Source: Spirochaetaceae bacterium (GTDB taxonomy: Bacteria; Spirochaetota; Spirochaetia; JABEVK01). From it: a stretch of 6,788 nucleotides of DNA. The notes beneath the pieces are model-generated. The model had not been told where the DNA came from and searched no databases. It worked only from the letters and a program-made list of their open reading frames with translations. Both the position numbers and the translations under genes were made by a program. Shown piece after piece: positions 1 to 6,107 of the stretch. The stretch lies in assembly GCA_023265735.1 (NCBI GenBank), contig JAHFSN010000112.1, positions 1-6,788 on the forward strand, written 5' to 3'. Position 1 is the stretch's first letter. The number at the start of each line of letters is the position of its first letter.

Positions 1-201
1 CGTGAACAGAGCATTGAGCTTGGTCAGTTTCCCCACGAGGACGACCAGGAGTCCCTCGGCAAACCGGTCGAGGGTGCCGGTATGGCCCACGGTCCGACCG
101 TAGAGCCTCTTCACGGCCCCCAGGGATTGGAACGAAGTGAGGCCTGGCTCTTTGTCAAGAAGAACCAACCCCGAGACGTGGTCAGCTACGATTGGCCTCA
201 T
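1..201 (-). CDS. truB: tRNA pseudouridine(55) synthase TruB, N-terminal 67 codons (3' end outside window)
   Basis: This enzyme converts uridine 55 in the T-loop of tRNAs to pseudouridine. The visible part reads GLVLLDKEPGLTSF at residues 11-24 and VGHTGTLDRFAEGLLVVL at 38-55, the two N-terminal signature blocks of TruB. Asp45 in GTLD is the expected catalytic nucleophile. RFAEG in place of the common PLATG fits my memory of spirochaete TruB proteins. The chosen ATG (201-199) lies inside the end of rbfA, overlapping it by 20 bp in another frame. A weak purine-rich GGAAG sits 4 nt upstream of it. A TTG at residue 12 is possible but would fall inside the conserved block. The frame is open to the window edge, so the catalytic domain and PUA region are not visible. 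It is the last gene seen in the rimP-nusA-infB-rbfA-truB operon. Confidence 0.93.
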   Translation of the reverse strand, partial: MRPIVADHVSGLVLLDKEPGLTSFQSLGAVKRLYGRTVGHTGTLDRFAEGLLVVLVGKLTKLNALFT

Positions 202-532
202 CGATCTTCCGGTTCAGTTCCAACGAATGATGGATGGAGTTGTCTGCAAAGAAGGCTACCCGGGGCACGGTCCGCAGGGACAGCTTCTTCATGAGCAGTC
301 CCTGGATGAACCCGGAGGCGTGGTTGAGAGCCTCGACGCTCTTCTCAATCCGGCCTTCCGGTTGAAACGACGAGACGTAGGCCTTCGCCTGGCTCAAATC
401 ATTGCTGACCGTGACTTGATTCACCGTAAGGAAGGTGTTCACCCGGGGATCCTTAATCTCCTGCATCAGAATCATTTGACTCAGGATCCCCTGTATGAGG
501 CTCTCAACCTTCTTCTTTCGAACTTCGTTCAT
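182..532 (-). CDS. rbfA: 30S ribosome-binding factor RbfA
   Basis: RbfA is a small KH-fold protein that binds the 30S subunit and helps mature the 5' end of 16S rRNA. It is important for growth in the cold in other bacteria. The 116-residue length is normal for the family. Residues 28-56 carry the hallmark block (DPRVNTFLTVNQV, then SNDLSQAKAYVS). The C-terminal half has the expected SGFIQGLLMKKLSLRTVP (73-90) and FFADNSI (94-100) segments, matching the family pattern of leucine-rich helix, LR..P, then F..D.S. The ATG overlaps the infB stop by 4 bp (ATGA). No Shine-Dalgarno sequence precedes it (the upstream bases are pyrimidine-rich), so translation probably depends on termination-reinitiation from infB. 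Its 3' end overlaps truB by 20 bp. Confidence 0.95.
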   Translation of the reverse strand: MNEVRKKKVESLIQGILSQMILMQEIKDPRVNTFLTVNQVTVSNDLSQAKAYVSSFQPEGRIEKSVEALNHASGFIQGLLMKKLSLRTVPRVAFFADNSIHHSLELNRKIDEANRS

Positions 533-3366
533 GACGAGGCAGGTTTCGCCGAAAGGGCCCGCTTGGCCGCTTCCGCAGCCTCCTGCGCCTTGGTCTCAGC
601 GATGGTCGGTCCCAGCTTCTTGGCCACTTGGACCCGTTCCACAACTTCGAACACGTCTCCCACTTTCACGTCGGAGTAGTTGTCCACGCTCATGCCGCAC
701 TCGAAGCCTTCCACCACTTCCTTCGCGTCGTCTTTGAACCGCTTGAGGGAGGTGACTTTGCCCGAGTAGATCTGGATGCCGTCGCGGATGATGTTGACGA
801 AGCTCGTCCTCTTCACCTTGCCCGACGTCACCATACAACCGGCCACCAGGCCGATCTTGGGCACCTTGAACGTGTCGCGCACTTCGACCTGACCGATGAC
901 TTCCTCGCGGACCTCGGGGGCCAGCATGCCTTCCATGGCCGACCGGATGTCCTCGACCGCGTCGTAAATGATGTTGTACTTGCGGATCTCCACCTTTTCC
1001 CGCTCGGCAATCTGCTGGGCCTTGGCGGTGGGCCGCACGTGGAAACCGATGATGATAGCCTGGGACGCCATGGCCAAGGTCACGTCCTGCTCAATGATGG
1101 CACCGGCACCCGAGTGGATGCAGCTCAGCCGGATTTCTGAGGTCGATAGCTTTTCGAGGGCCACCTGCAGGGCCTCCACGGACCCATGGACGTCGCCCTT
1201 GATGATGACCTTCAGTTCCTGCACCTCTCCCGCCTGGATGGTGGAGTAGAGGTTGGCCAAGGTGACCTTCTTGACGTTCTTGGCCTCTTCCTGCTTGCGA
1301 AGCTCCTGCCTCTTCTCGGAGAAGTCCTTGGAGTCCCGCTCGCTCTCGGTCACTTGGAACGGATCGCCGGCCCCGGGAATCCCGTCGAAGCCCAGCACCT
1401 CGACCGGCATCGAAGGACCTGCTTCTTTCACAGGCGTACCCCGGTCGTCGAACATCGCCCGGACTTTCCCTGGGTAGACGCCGCCGACAAAGTAGTCGCC
1501 GATCCGAAGCACACCCTTCTGGACCAAAATGGTGGCCACCACGCCCCGGCCCTGGTCGATCTTGGACTCCAAGACCTTCCCTTCGGCCCGGCGCTTCTGG
1601 CTGGCCCGAAGTTCCATGATCTCGGCTTGAAGAAGAATGGCGTCGAGCAGATCTTCCAGACCCAGTTTCTTCAGGGCGGAAATCTCCACGTACATCGTGG
1701 ACCCGCCCCAAGGTTCGGGAACCAGGCCGTAGTCGGACAGCTGCTGGCGGACCCGGTCAGGGTTGGCTTCGGGCAGATCGACCTTGTTGATGGCGACAAT
1801 AATCGGAACCTTGGCTTCCTTGGCGTGGTTGATGGCCTCCACGGTCTGCGGCATCACGCCGTCATTGGCGGCCACGACGAGGACCACGATGTCCGTAATC
1901 TGAGCGCCACGGGCGCGCATCAGCGTAAAGGCCTCGTGACCGGGGGTATCCAGGAAGGTTACGTCGCCCTTGGCGTGGTGGACCTGATAGGCACCGATGT
2001 GCTGCGTGATCCCGCCGTGTTCCCCGGCCACCACGTCGGTGGTCCGGATGGCGTCGAGCAACTTTGTCTTGCCGTGGTCAACGTGTCCCATGATGGTGAC
2101 GATGGGCGACCGATGGATGAGATCTTCGGGGTCGTCGGTCTCGGTGGCGATGACGGTCTCGTCGTAAAGCGAGATAATCTTCACCTCGGTTCCGTACTCA
2201 GCCGCGAGAATCTGAGCCGTTTCGGCGTCAATCTGCTCGTTGATGGTGACCATCATGCCCATGGTCATCAACTTCTGAATCAGGGACGACGCCTTGAGGT
2301 TCATCTTCCGAGCCAAGTCGGCGACAGTGATGACCTCCATGATATCCACTTCTTTGGGAACAGGATTGGCCTTGGCCTGAGCTCTCTTCTTTGCCTGATT
2401 GGCCTTGTCGAGGAGCTCCTCCTTTTCCTTGAGATAGGTTTTCTCTTTCTTCGATCGGAATTTCTTCGGCTGGATTCCCTTAGTCAGGTCGGGAGCGGGT
2501 GCTCCGCCACCGGGGCCAGGACGAGGTCCGAAGCCGCCGGGACGAGGACCATACCCAGGACCACCCGGGCCGCCGGGACGAGGACCGTACCCAGGACCAC
2601 CGGGACGAGGACCATACCCCGGGCCACCGGGACGAGGCCCATAGCCGGGACCGCCCGGGCCACCGGGACGAGGCCCATAGCCGGGACCACCGGGTCCCCC
2701 TTGGGGCCGAGGTCCATTCCATTGACCAGGAGGTCGGTCGCCATAGGGACGAGGCCCTGGAGGACCGCCCTGGGGCCGATCACCCTGAGGAGGCCGATTA
2801 CCCCACTGATTTGCGGGCCGATCACCATAGGGCCGAGGAGGTTGTCCGCCCGGTCCACCCTGGGGCCGCGGGCCGTTCCACTGACCTTGGGGAGGACGGT
2901 CACCCTGGGGTCCCCCTTGAGGTCGGGGACCGCCCCACTGTCCGGCGGGTCTGTCGCCGTAGGGCCGAGGCTCCCGGGGCGGACGACCTGACTCGATGCG
3001 CAGACCCTCGGGCTTAGGCCGATCGGGATTCGGAGCCACGCGGCGCATTTCTTGGGGACGCTTGGAGGCAAACTCAGCGATCTTTTCGGGAGAAAGTTTG
3101 GATTCCGAAGAACCGGAGGCAACAGCCTTCGCGGGAGCTCCGCCCGAAGTGGGTCCGGAAGCCTGGGGCCTCGGTGCCCCAGTCCCTTCCGGTGACTCAC
3201 CTTTGTGAGCCACAACGACCTTCTTGACCACGGCCTTCTTCTTTACCACAACAACAGCTTTCTTCTTTTCGCTATCGGTGGCCGGTTCCGGAATCTGAGG
3301 AGTCTCTGGCTTGGGATGCTTGATGAGGGTAGCTTTGGGTTTCTTGTTATCCAGTTCTTCAGACAT
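529..3366 (-). CDS. infB: Translation initiation factor IF-2
   Basis: IF-2 is the GTPase that places fMet-tRNA on the 30S subunit and promotes 50S joining. The 945-residue protein has, in order: a Lys/Val tract (34-55); a Pro/Gly/Arg-rich repeat region (about 133-289); a basic/charged helix (about 299-335); the IF2N domain (about 342-392); the G domain; and the domain II, III and C-terminal initiator-tRNA-binding regions to about 915, with an Ala/Lys tail. All GTPase motifs are intact: GHVDHGKT (427-434), GGITQH (451-456), DTPGHEAF (473-480), NKVD (527-530) and SAL (563-565). The catalytic His is in DTPGHE. The ATG lies 6 bp after the nusA stop, with a GAGGA about 13 nt upstream, which is rather far for an RBS, so coupling to nusA is likely. 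ylxR and ylxQ, found here in Firmicutes, are absent. The repeat region is the unusual part. Confidence 0.98.
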   Translation of the reverse strand: MSEELDNKKPKATLIKHPKPETPQIPEPATDSEKKKAVVVVKKKAVVKKVVVAHKGESPEGTGAPRPQASGPTSGGAPAKAVASGSSESKLSPEKIAEFASKRPQEMRRVAPNPDRPKPEGLRIESGRPPREPRPYGDRPAGQWGGPRPQGGPQGDRPPQGQWNGPRPQGGPGGQPPRPYGDRPANQWGNRPPQGDRPQGGPPGPRPYGDRPPGQWNGPRPQGGPGGPGYGPRPGGPGGPGYGPRPGGPGYGPRPGGPGYGPRPGGPGGPGYGPRPGGFGPRPGPGGGAPAPDLTKGIQPKKFRSKKEKTYLKEKEELLDKANQAKKRAQAKANPVPKEVDIMEVITVADLARKMNLKASSLIQKLMTMGMMVTINEQIDAETAQILAAEYGTEVKIISLYDETVIATETDDPEDLIHRSPIVTIMGHVDHGKTKLLDAIRTTDVVAGEHGGITQHIGAYQVHHAKGDVTFLDTPGHEAFTLMRARGAQITDIVVLVVAANDGVMPQTVEAINHAKEAKVPIIVAINKVDLPEANPDRVRQQLSDYGLVPEPWGGSTMYVEISALKKLGLEDLLDAILLQAEIMELRASQKRRAEGKVLESKIDQGRGVVATILVQKGVLRIGDYFVGGVYPGKVRAMFDDRGTPVKEAGPSMPVEVLGFDGIPGAGDPFQVTESERDSKDFSEKRQELRKQEEAKNVKKVTLANLYSTIQAGEVQELKVIIKGDVHGSVEALQVALEKLSTSEIRLSCIHSGAGAIIEQDVTLAMASQAIIIGFHVRPTAKAQQIAEREKVEIRKYNIIYDAVEDIRSAMEGMLAPEVREEVIGQVEVRDTFKVPKIGLVAGCMVTSGKVKRTSFVNIIRDGIQIYSGKVTSLKRFKDDAKEVVEGFECGMSVDNYSDVKVGDVFEVVERVQVAKKLGPTIAETKAQEAAEAAKRALSAKPASS
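2512..2682 (-). repeat. In-frame tandem array GYGPRPGGP(GGP) inside infB
   Basis: Residues 229-279 of IF-2 are five consecutive units beginning GYGPRPGG, followed by a degenerate partial unit to about residue 285. Unit lengths are 12, 9, 9, 12 and 9 residues; the longer units carry an extra GGP. At DNA level the core ccgggacgagg (plus strand) starts at 2537, 2573, 2600, 2627 and 2663, giving intervals of 36, 27, 27 and 36 bp. All are multiples of 9, so copy-number change keeps the infB frame. The high nucleotide identity between units suggests recent expansion by slippage or unequal recombination. Confidence 0.9.
2683..2967 (-). repeat. Degenerate RPYGDRP / QW / PRPQGGP repeats inside infB
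   Basis: Residues 134-228 of IF-2 form a second, looser repeat class next to the GYGPRPGG array. RPYGDRP occurs at residues 134, 178 and 206. A Gln-Trp pair follows at 143, 162, 187 and 215, usually trailed by PRPQGGP. The composition is almost entirely G, P, R, Q, D, Y, W and N, with no hydrophobic core, so the segment should be disordered. Arg and aromatic residues are regularly spaced between Gly/Pro spacers. Confidence 0.85.
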
Positions 3367-3372
3367 ATATGA

Positions 3373-4854
3373 CTATTTTTCCTCGGCTCCCTCTTCCTCG
3401 ATTTCGAAACTCAGGCCAACTCCGCAGTTGGGGCACTGGGTCATGTTTATCTGGACGGGGTGCCCACATTCCGGGCATTCGAATTCTTCTTCGTATTCTA
3501 CAGCATCTTCCGGCGAATAATCAACGGTCGATTCCGCGCCTTCGTCCTCGACGATCTCGACATTTTCCTCGATGACCTTCATCAAGGTTTCCACGTCTTG
3601 CGCGGTGATCCCGTCAATATTGCCCAAATCGTCCCGAGACAAGTTCACCAAAGTCTCAATCAAGACGATGTTGTGCTCGGCCAGAACTCCTACGAGCCGC
3701 TCGCTAATTCCTTCGAGCTCAGACACGTTAGTAATGACAGAACCTTCGGCTTCTTCGTCGTCGCGGAAGAGACCGTGGGCCGCCTCTCTGGCTTCCCGGC
3801 TGAGGTCCATCTCGGCGAACTGTTCCTCGGTCTTGACGTCGATGCTCCAGTCGACCAGACGGTTGGCCAGCTTGACATTCAGCCCCTGCTTTCCAATCGC
3901 CAAGCTGAGCTGGCTATCGGGAACGACGGCCAGGGCCTGCTTCTTCTGCTCGTCCAGGATCACGACCTGGCTCACCTGGGCGGGATTCAGGGCGTTGCGG
4001 ATGAATTCCCGGGGTTCCGGATCGTACTTCAGCACGTCGATCCGCTCTCCCTCCAACTCCTTCATCACGGCCTGAATTCGGACGCCCTTGAGCCCCACGC
4101 AGGCTCCGATGGGGTCCACTTCTTCTTTCACCGAACGGACGGCGATCTTGGTGCGGTAACCGGCTTCCCGGACGATCTTGTGGATAAGAATGGTCTTCTC
4201 GTAGATTTCCGGAACTTCCAGCTCGAACAGCTTCTCGACAAACTTGGGATCACGGCGTGTCAGAACGATTTGAAGCCCGCCAGGAGTCTTGCGGACTTCG
4301 CTGATCATGCTCTTGATCCGGCTGCCGGGGGCGTAAGTCTCCCGGGGCGACTGGTTCTTGCGGGGAAGGATACCCTCGGTTCGACCGAGGTCAACGTAGA
4401 TATTGCCGTTGCGTTCCCGCTGGTAGTACCCGATGATGACCTCGTTTTCCTTTCCCGAAAATTCGGAAAAGAGCGTATCCTTCTGGATGTCCCTCAGGTA
4501 CTGTTTCGCCCTCTGCTTCGCCGTATGCACCGACGACCTGTCAAACTCCTTGGGATCGATTTCGATCAGGAGTTCATCGCCCACGGAGGCTTCCTCGTTG
4601 AGGGCCTTGGCGTCCTTCAGTTCCAGCTCACCGACGGGGTCGTAGAGGTCATCGTCCTCCACCACCACCTTCTTCGCGCTGATGGAAACGTCACCAAGGT
4701 CCTCGCCAAATTTCACCACGGCGTTGTCACTGGTTCCATAGGTCTTCTTGTAGGCCGCGAGCAGAAATTCCTCAACGACTTTCTGGACCAAATCGCTGCT
4801 GATTCCCTTGTCTTGTGTAATGGCTTTTATGGATTCGCTCAGTTCAGAGTTCAC
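3373..4854 (-). CDS. nusA: Transcription termination/antitermination factor NusA with C-terminal zinc ribbon
   Basis: NusA binds RNA polymerase and nascent RNA, enhances pausing and intrinsic termination, and takes part in antitermination. The 493 residues comprise the polymerase-binding N-terminal domain (1 to about 125), an S1 domain (about 135-200), KH1 with GLKG (254-257), KH2 with IGKQG (320-324), one helix-hairpin-helix unit (about 379-428, ELEGISERL and IDGITAQDV), an acidic linker (about 429-459), and a zinc ribbon with Cys460, Cys463, Cys474 and Cys477. E. coli NusA instead ends in two acidic repeats and has no such ribbon. The start is GTG (4854-4852), chosen because GGGAGGGG lies at ideal distance upstream and the N-terminus aligns with the family. 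It begins 14 bp after rimP and ends (TAG) 6 bp before infB. Confidence 0.97.
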   Translation of the reverse strand: MNSELSESIKAITQDKGISSDLVQKVVEEFLLAAYKKTYGTSDNAVVKFGEDLGDVSISAKKVVVEDDDLYDPVGELELKDAKALNEEASVGDELLIEIDPKEFDRSSVHTAKQRAKQYLRDIQKDTLFSEFSGKENEVIIGYYQRERNGNIYVDLGRTEGILPRKNQSPRETYAPGSRIKSMISEVRKTPGGLQIVLTRRDPKFVEKLFELEVPEIYEKTILIHKIVREAGYRTKIAVRSVKEEVDPIGACVGLKGVRIQAVMKELEGERIDVLKYDPEPREFIRNALNPAQVSQVVILDEQKKQALAVVPDSQLSLAIGKQGLNVKLANRLVDWSIDVKTEEQFAEMDLSREAREAAHGLFRDDEEAEGSVITNVSELEGISERLVGVLAEHNIVLIETLVNLSRDDLGNIDGITAQDVETLMKVIEENVEIVEDEGAESTVDYSPEDAVEYEEEFECPECGHPVQINMTQCPNCGVGLSFEIEEEGAEEK

Positions 4855-4858
4855 TCAA

Positions 4859-4867
4859 CCCCTCCCT
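4859..4867 (-). promoter_or_regulatory. Strong ribosome-binding site of nusA
   Basis: On the minus strand AGGGAGGGG precedes the GTG start, with GGAGG 6 nt from the start codon. It is the best Shine-Dalgarno match in the window and decides the GTG start. It contrasts with the weak or absent sites before rimP, rbfA and the ComF-like gene. Confidence 0.85.
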
Positions 4868-4868
4868 T

Positions 4869-5315
4869 TTAAAGATCGTGCAATTTCGCCTTCTGGATGG
4901 CGCTGATGGGGACAACTTTTGATCCGGACGACGACTGGAAATTGACCTGTCCGGCCTCGACGGCCGTAAGGATTCCATCTTCCCAATCCTTCGCCCCAGA
5001 AAGATAGAGACGGATTTTCCGGCCCTGAAAGTACTCCAGCTCCCTCTGGTATTTCAGGTTCCTCTCCAAACCGGGGGAACCGAGCTCAATCGAAAAATCA
5101 TCGGTGTGAAGCAAGCCCTCCAACCGGGGAACCAGGGCCTTATGGACCCGGCTCAACTCGTCGATTCCCAGTCCGGAAGACGAATGCAGCACCACATTCA
5201 CCGACGTAGTGCTGCCCTTGGTCCGCAGGCCCAAGTCCACAAGGTGGAGACCAAACTCCTGGAAGAAGCGATCCAGGTCTAGGAAGACAGGATCGCTGGG
5301 GTCATTCAGCAACAT
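4869..5315 (-). CDS. rimP: Ribosome maturation factor RimP
   Basis: RimP binds free 30S subunits and assists assembly around ribosomal protein S12. With the ATG at 5315 the protein is 148 residues, the usual family size. The N-terminal domain has FGLHLVDLGL (21-30) and the family signature IELGSPGLERNLK (76-88), corresponding to the common LEVSSPGLDRPL. The C-terminal SH3-like domain starts near YFQGRKIRLYL (95-105). The same frame is open back to a TTG at 5357, immediately preceded by TAA. That extension would translate the terminator hairpin and U-tract (QKSRKRLFFLWCA), so I reject it. The ATG has no recognisable Shine-Dalgarno sequence and begins 10 nt after the terminator U-tract. It is the first gene of the operon and ends 14 bp before nusA. 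Confidence 0.92.
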   Translation of the reverse strand: MLLNDPSDPVFLDLDRFFQEFGLHLVDLGLRTKGSTTSVNVVLHSSSGLGIDELSRVHKALVPRLEGLLHTDDFSIELGSPGLERNLKYQRELEYFQGRKIRLYLSGAKDWEDGILTAVEAGQVNFQSSSGSKVVPISAIQKAKLHDL

Positions 5316-5325
5316 GGCACACCAT

Positions 5326-5353
5326 AAAAAAAAGAGCCGTTTCCGACTCTTTT
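5326..5353 (-). terminator. Intrinsic terminator / attenuator in the rimP leader
   Basis: On the minus strand AAAAGAGTCG, loop GAAA, CGGCTCTTTT folds into a 10-bp stem with one T-G wobble and a GNRA-type tetraloop, followed directly by four more T (eight T in a row, 5333-5326). This is a textbook rho-independent terminator for leftward transcription. It lies downstream of both the ComF-like gene and the promoter at 5382-5410, and ends 10 nt before the rimP ATG. It can therefore end upstream transcripts and also attenuate the operon's own transcript. In the opposite direction only four T follow, so rightward termination should be weak. Confidence 0.88.
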
Positions 5354-5357
5354 GCAA

Positions 5358-5366
5358 TTAGAGAGC
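5358..5366 (-). promoter_or_regulatory. boxA-like sequence in the rimP leader
   Basis: The minus strand reads GCTCTCTAA, matching 8 of 9 bases of the GCTCTTTAA core of the E. coli rrn boxA antitermination signal. It lies about 8 nt after the predicted transcription start and 4 nt before the terminator stem. In other bacteria boxA RNA binds NusB-NusE. Its CTCT could alternatively pair with the AGAG of the terminator's 5' arm. A short match like this can occur by chance. Confidence 0.4.
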
Positions 5367-5381
5367 TTAACTGTAAGGAAT

Positions 5382-5410
5382 ACAATAGCCATCGAAGGGT
5401 TCTCTGTCAA
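5382..5410 (-). promoter_or_regulatory. Sigma70-type promoter of the rimP-nusA-infB-rbfA-truB operon
   Basis: On the minus strand a perfect -35 TTGACA (5410-5405) is separated by exactly 17 bp from a -10 TATTGT (5387-5382, 4 of 6 matches to TATAAT). The predicted start is near the A at 5374. It lies just after the ComF-like stop codon, entirely between genes. The predicted leader to the rimP ATG is about 59 nt, and the attenuated RNA would be about 49 nt. Confidence 0.75.
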
Positions 5411-5423
5411 GGTCCCGGAATCG

Positions 5424-6107
5424 TCAGTGAAGGCCCAAGCAGAGGACCCGGACCTCCTGAACTCCGGCGCGGATCAGGGCACCCGCGCAAGCCTCCGCGG
5501 TGGCGCCGGTCGTCACCACGTCGTCAACAAGCCACACGAGGGGCTGGCCCCTCAGGCGGCCGGCCCAGGGCCGGGAGAGGGCGTAGGCTTCCCGGGCATT
5601 CTCCATTCGAGCCGAGCGGCCCAGGGTCTTCTGAACCTCCGAGGGCCGGCGCACCAGAACTCTCCAGACCGGCAGACCGGTTTCTCGTCCCAACGCCAAG
5701 ACAAAGTGCAGGACAGGGTCCCAGCCCCTCTTCCACACCCGGCGGCGTAGGGACGGAACAGGAACCAGCGGTCCTGGGCGGGCCAGCCGGGAACCAAACC
5801 GATGGGCCCAGAGGTCCGCCAAGGCCTTCTGACCCCCAAACTTGTACGAGCGAAGGAGTTCTCCTGCGGGCTCGCTGTAGGCAAAAAGCCCTTCGACACA
5901 GGGGAACGACCACTTCTGGGCCGAACAATCCATGCAGAGGTCTGCCTCGGCGAGACGGGGCTGGCCGCAGAGGGGACAGGTTCCCAGACCCGGATCGGGG
6001 GGAAGAAACGGTTGGTATCGGGCCTGGCAGGTCCGGCAAAGGACCTCGCCGGGGGCGCAGTCCCCGCAAGAGAGGCATCGGCGGGGCAAAGGAAGAAAGG
6101 TTCTCAT
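5424..6107 (-). CDS. comF: ComF-family double zinc-ribbon / phosphoribosyltransferase-like protein
   Basis: The 227-residue protein matches ComFC/GntX-type proteins. Two Cys pairs (Cys11/14 and Cys24/27) and two more (Cys44/47 and Cys58/61) form two apparent zinc ribbons. The rest is a type I phosphoribosyltransferase fold: VPVPSLRRRVWKRGWDP (115-131), the ComF block VQKTLGRSARMENAREAY (158-175), and the PRPP-binding loop LVDDVVTTGAT (193-203). In naturally competent bacteria ComFC helps DNA uptake, but ComF proteins are widespread in non-competent species and their reaction is uncertain, so no specific role is claimed. It starts 39 bp after mutS, in the same frame and without a visible Shine-Dalgarno sequence, suggesting co-transcription with mutS. 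The family is certain; the symbol is a family label. Confidence 0.9.
   Translation of the reverse strand: MRTFLPLPRRCLSCGDCAPGEVLCRTCQARYQPFLPPDPGLGTCPLCGQPRLAEADLCMDCSAQKWSFPCVEGLFAYSEPAGELLRSYKFGGQKALADLWAHRFGSRLARPGPLVPVPSLRRRVWKRGWDPVLHFVLALGRETGLPVWRVLVRRPSEVQKTLGRSARMENAREAYALSRPWAGRLRGQPLVWLVDDVVTTGATAEACAGALIRAGVQEVRVLCLGLH

Noticed and set aside
2338..2360. Possible internal infB start at Met343 giving a short 603-residue IF-2
   Set aside because: The position just before IF2N is attractive, given known short IF-2 isoforms in E. coli, but the upstream bases hold only a weak GTGG and no convincing Shine-Dalgarno sequence.
2500..2970. CRISPR-like or non-coding repeat array
   Set aside because: The repeats are in frame inside infB, have no unique spacers of constant length, and encode a Pro/Gly-rich protein segment.
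1186..2991. Plus-strand open frame of 601 codons antisense to infB
   Set aside because: It lies wholly inside the certain infB gene. Its protein is rich in His/Asp/Gly and then in Thr/Arg/Pro repeats, as expected from the complement of biased high-GC codons and of the repeat array. It has no recognisable domain.
3460..4872. Plus-strand open frame of 470 codons antisense to nusA
   Set aside because: It is a mirror of nusA codon bias with no family motifs, and nusA shows intact S1, KH and zinc-ribbon motifs on the other strand.
5326..5353. Bidirectional terminator
   Set aside because: The stem is symmetrical, but rightward transcripts would have only four T after it and there is no plus-strand gene to terminate.
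5316..5357. N-terminal extension of rimP from the TTG at 5357
   Set aside because: The extension encodes only the terminator hairpin and its U-tract. The family start and length fit the ATG at 5315.
5316..5423. tRNA gene (such as metY of the E. coli nusA operon) or riboswitch in the rimP leader
   Set aside because: The predicted leader is only about 59 nt, with no cloverleaf, no T-loop sequence and no complex fold beyond the terminator hairpin.
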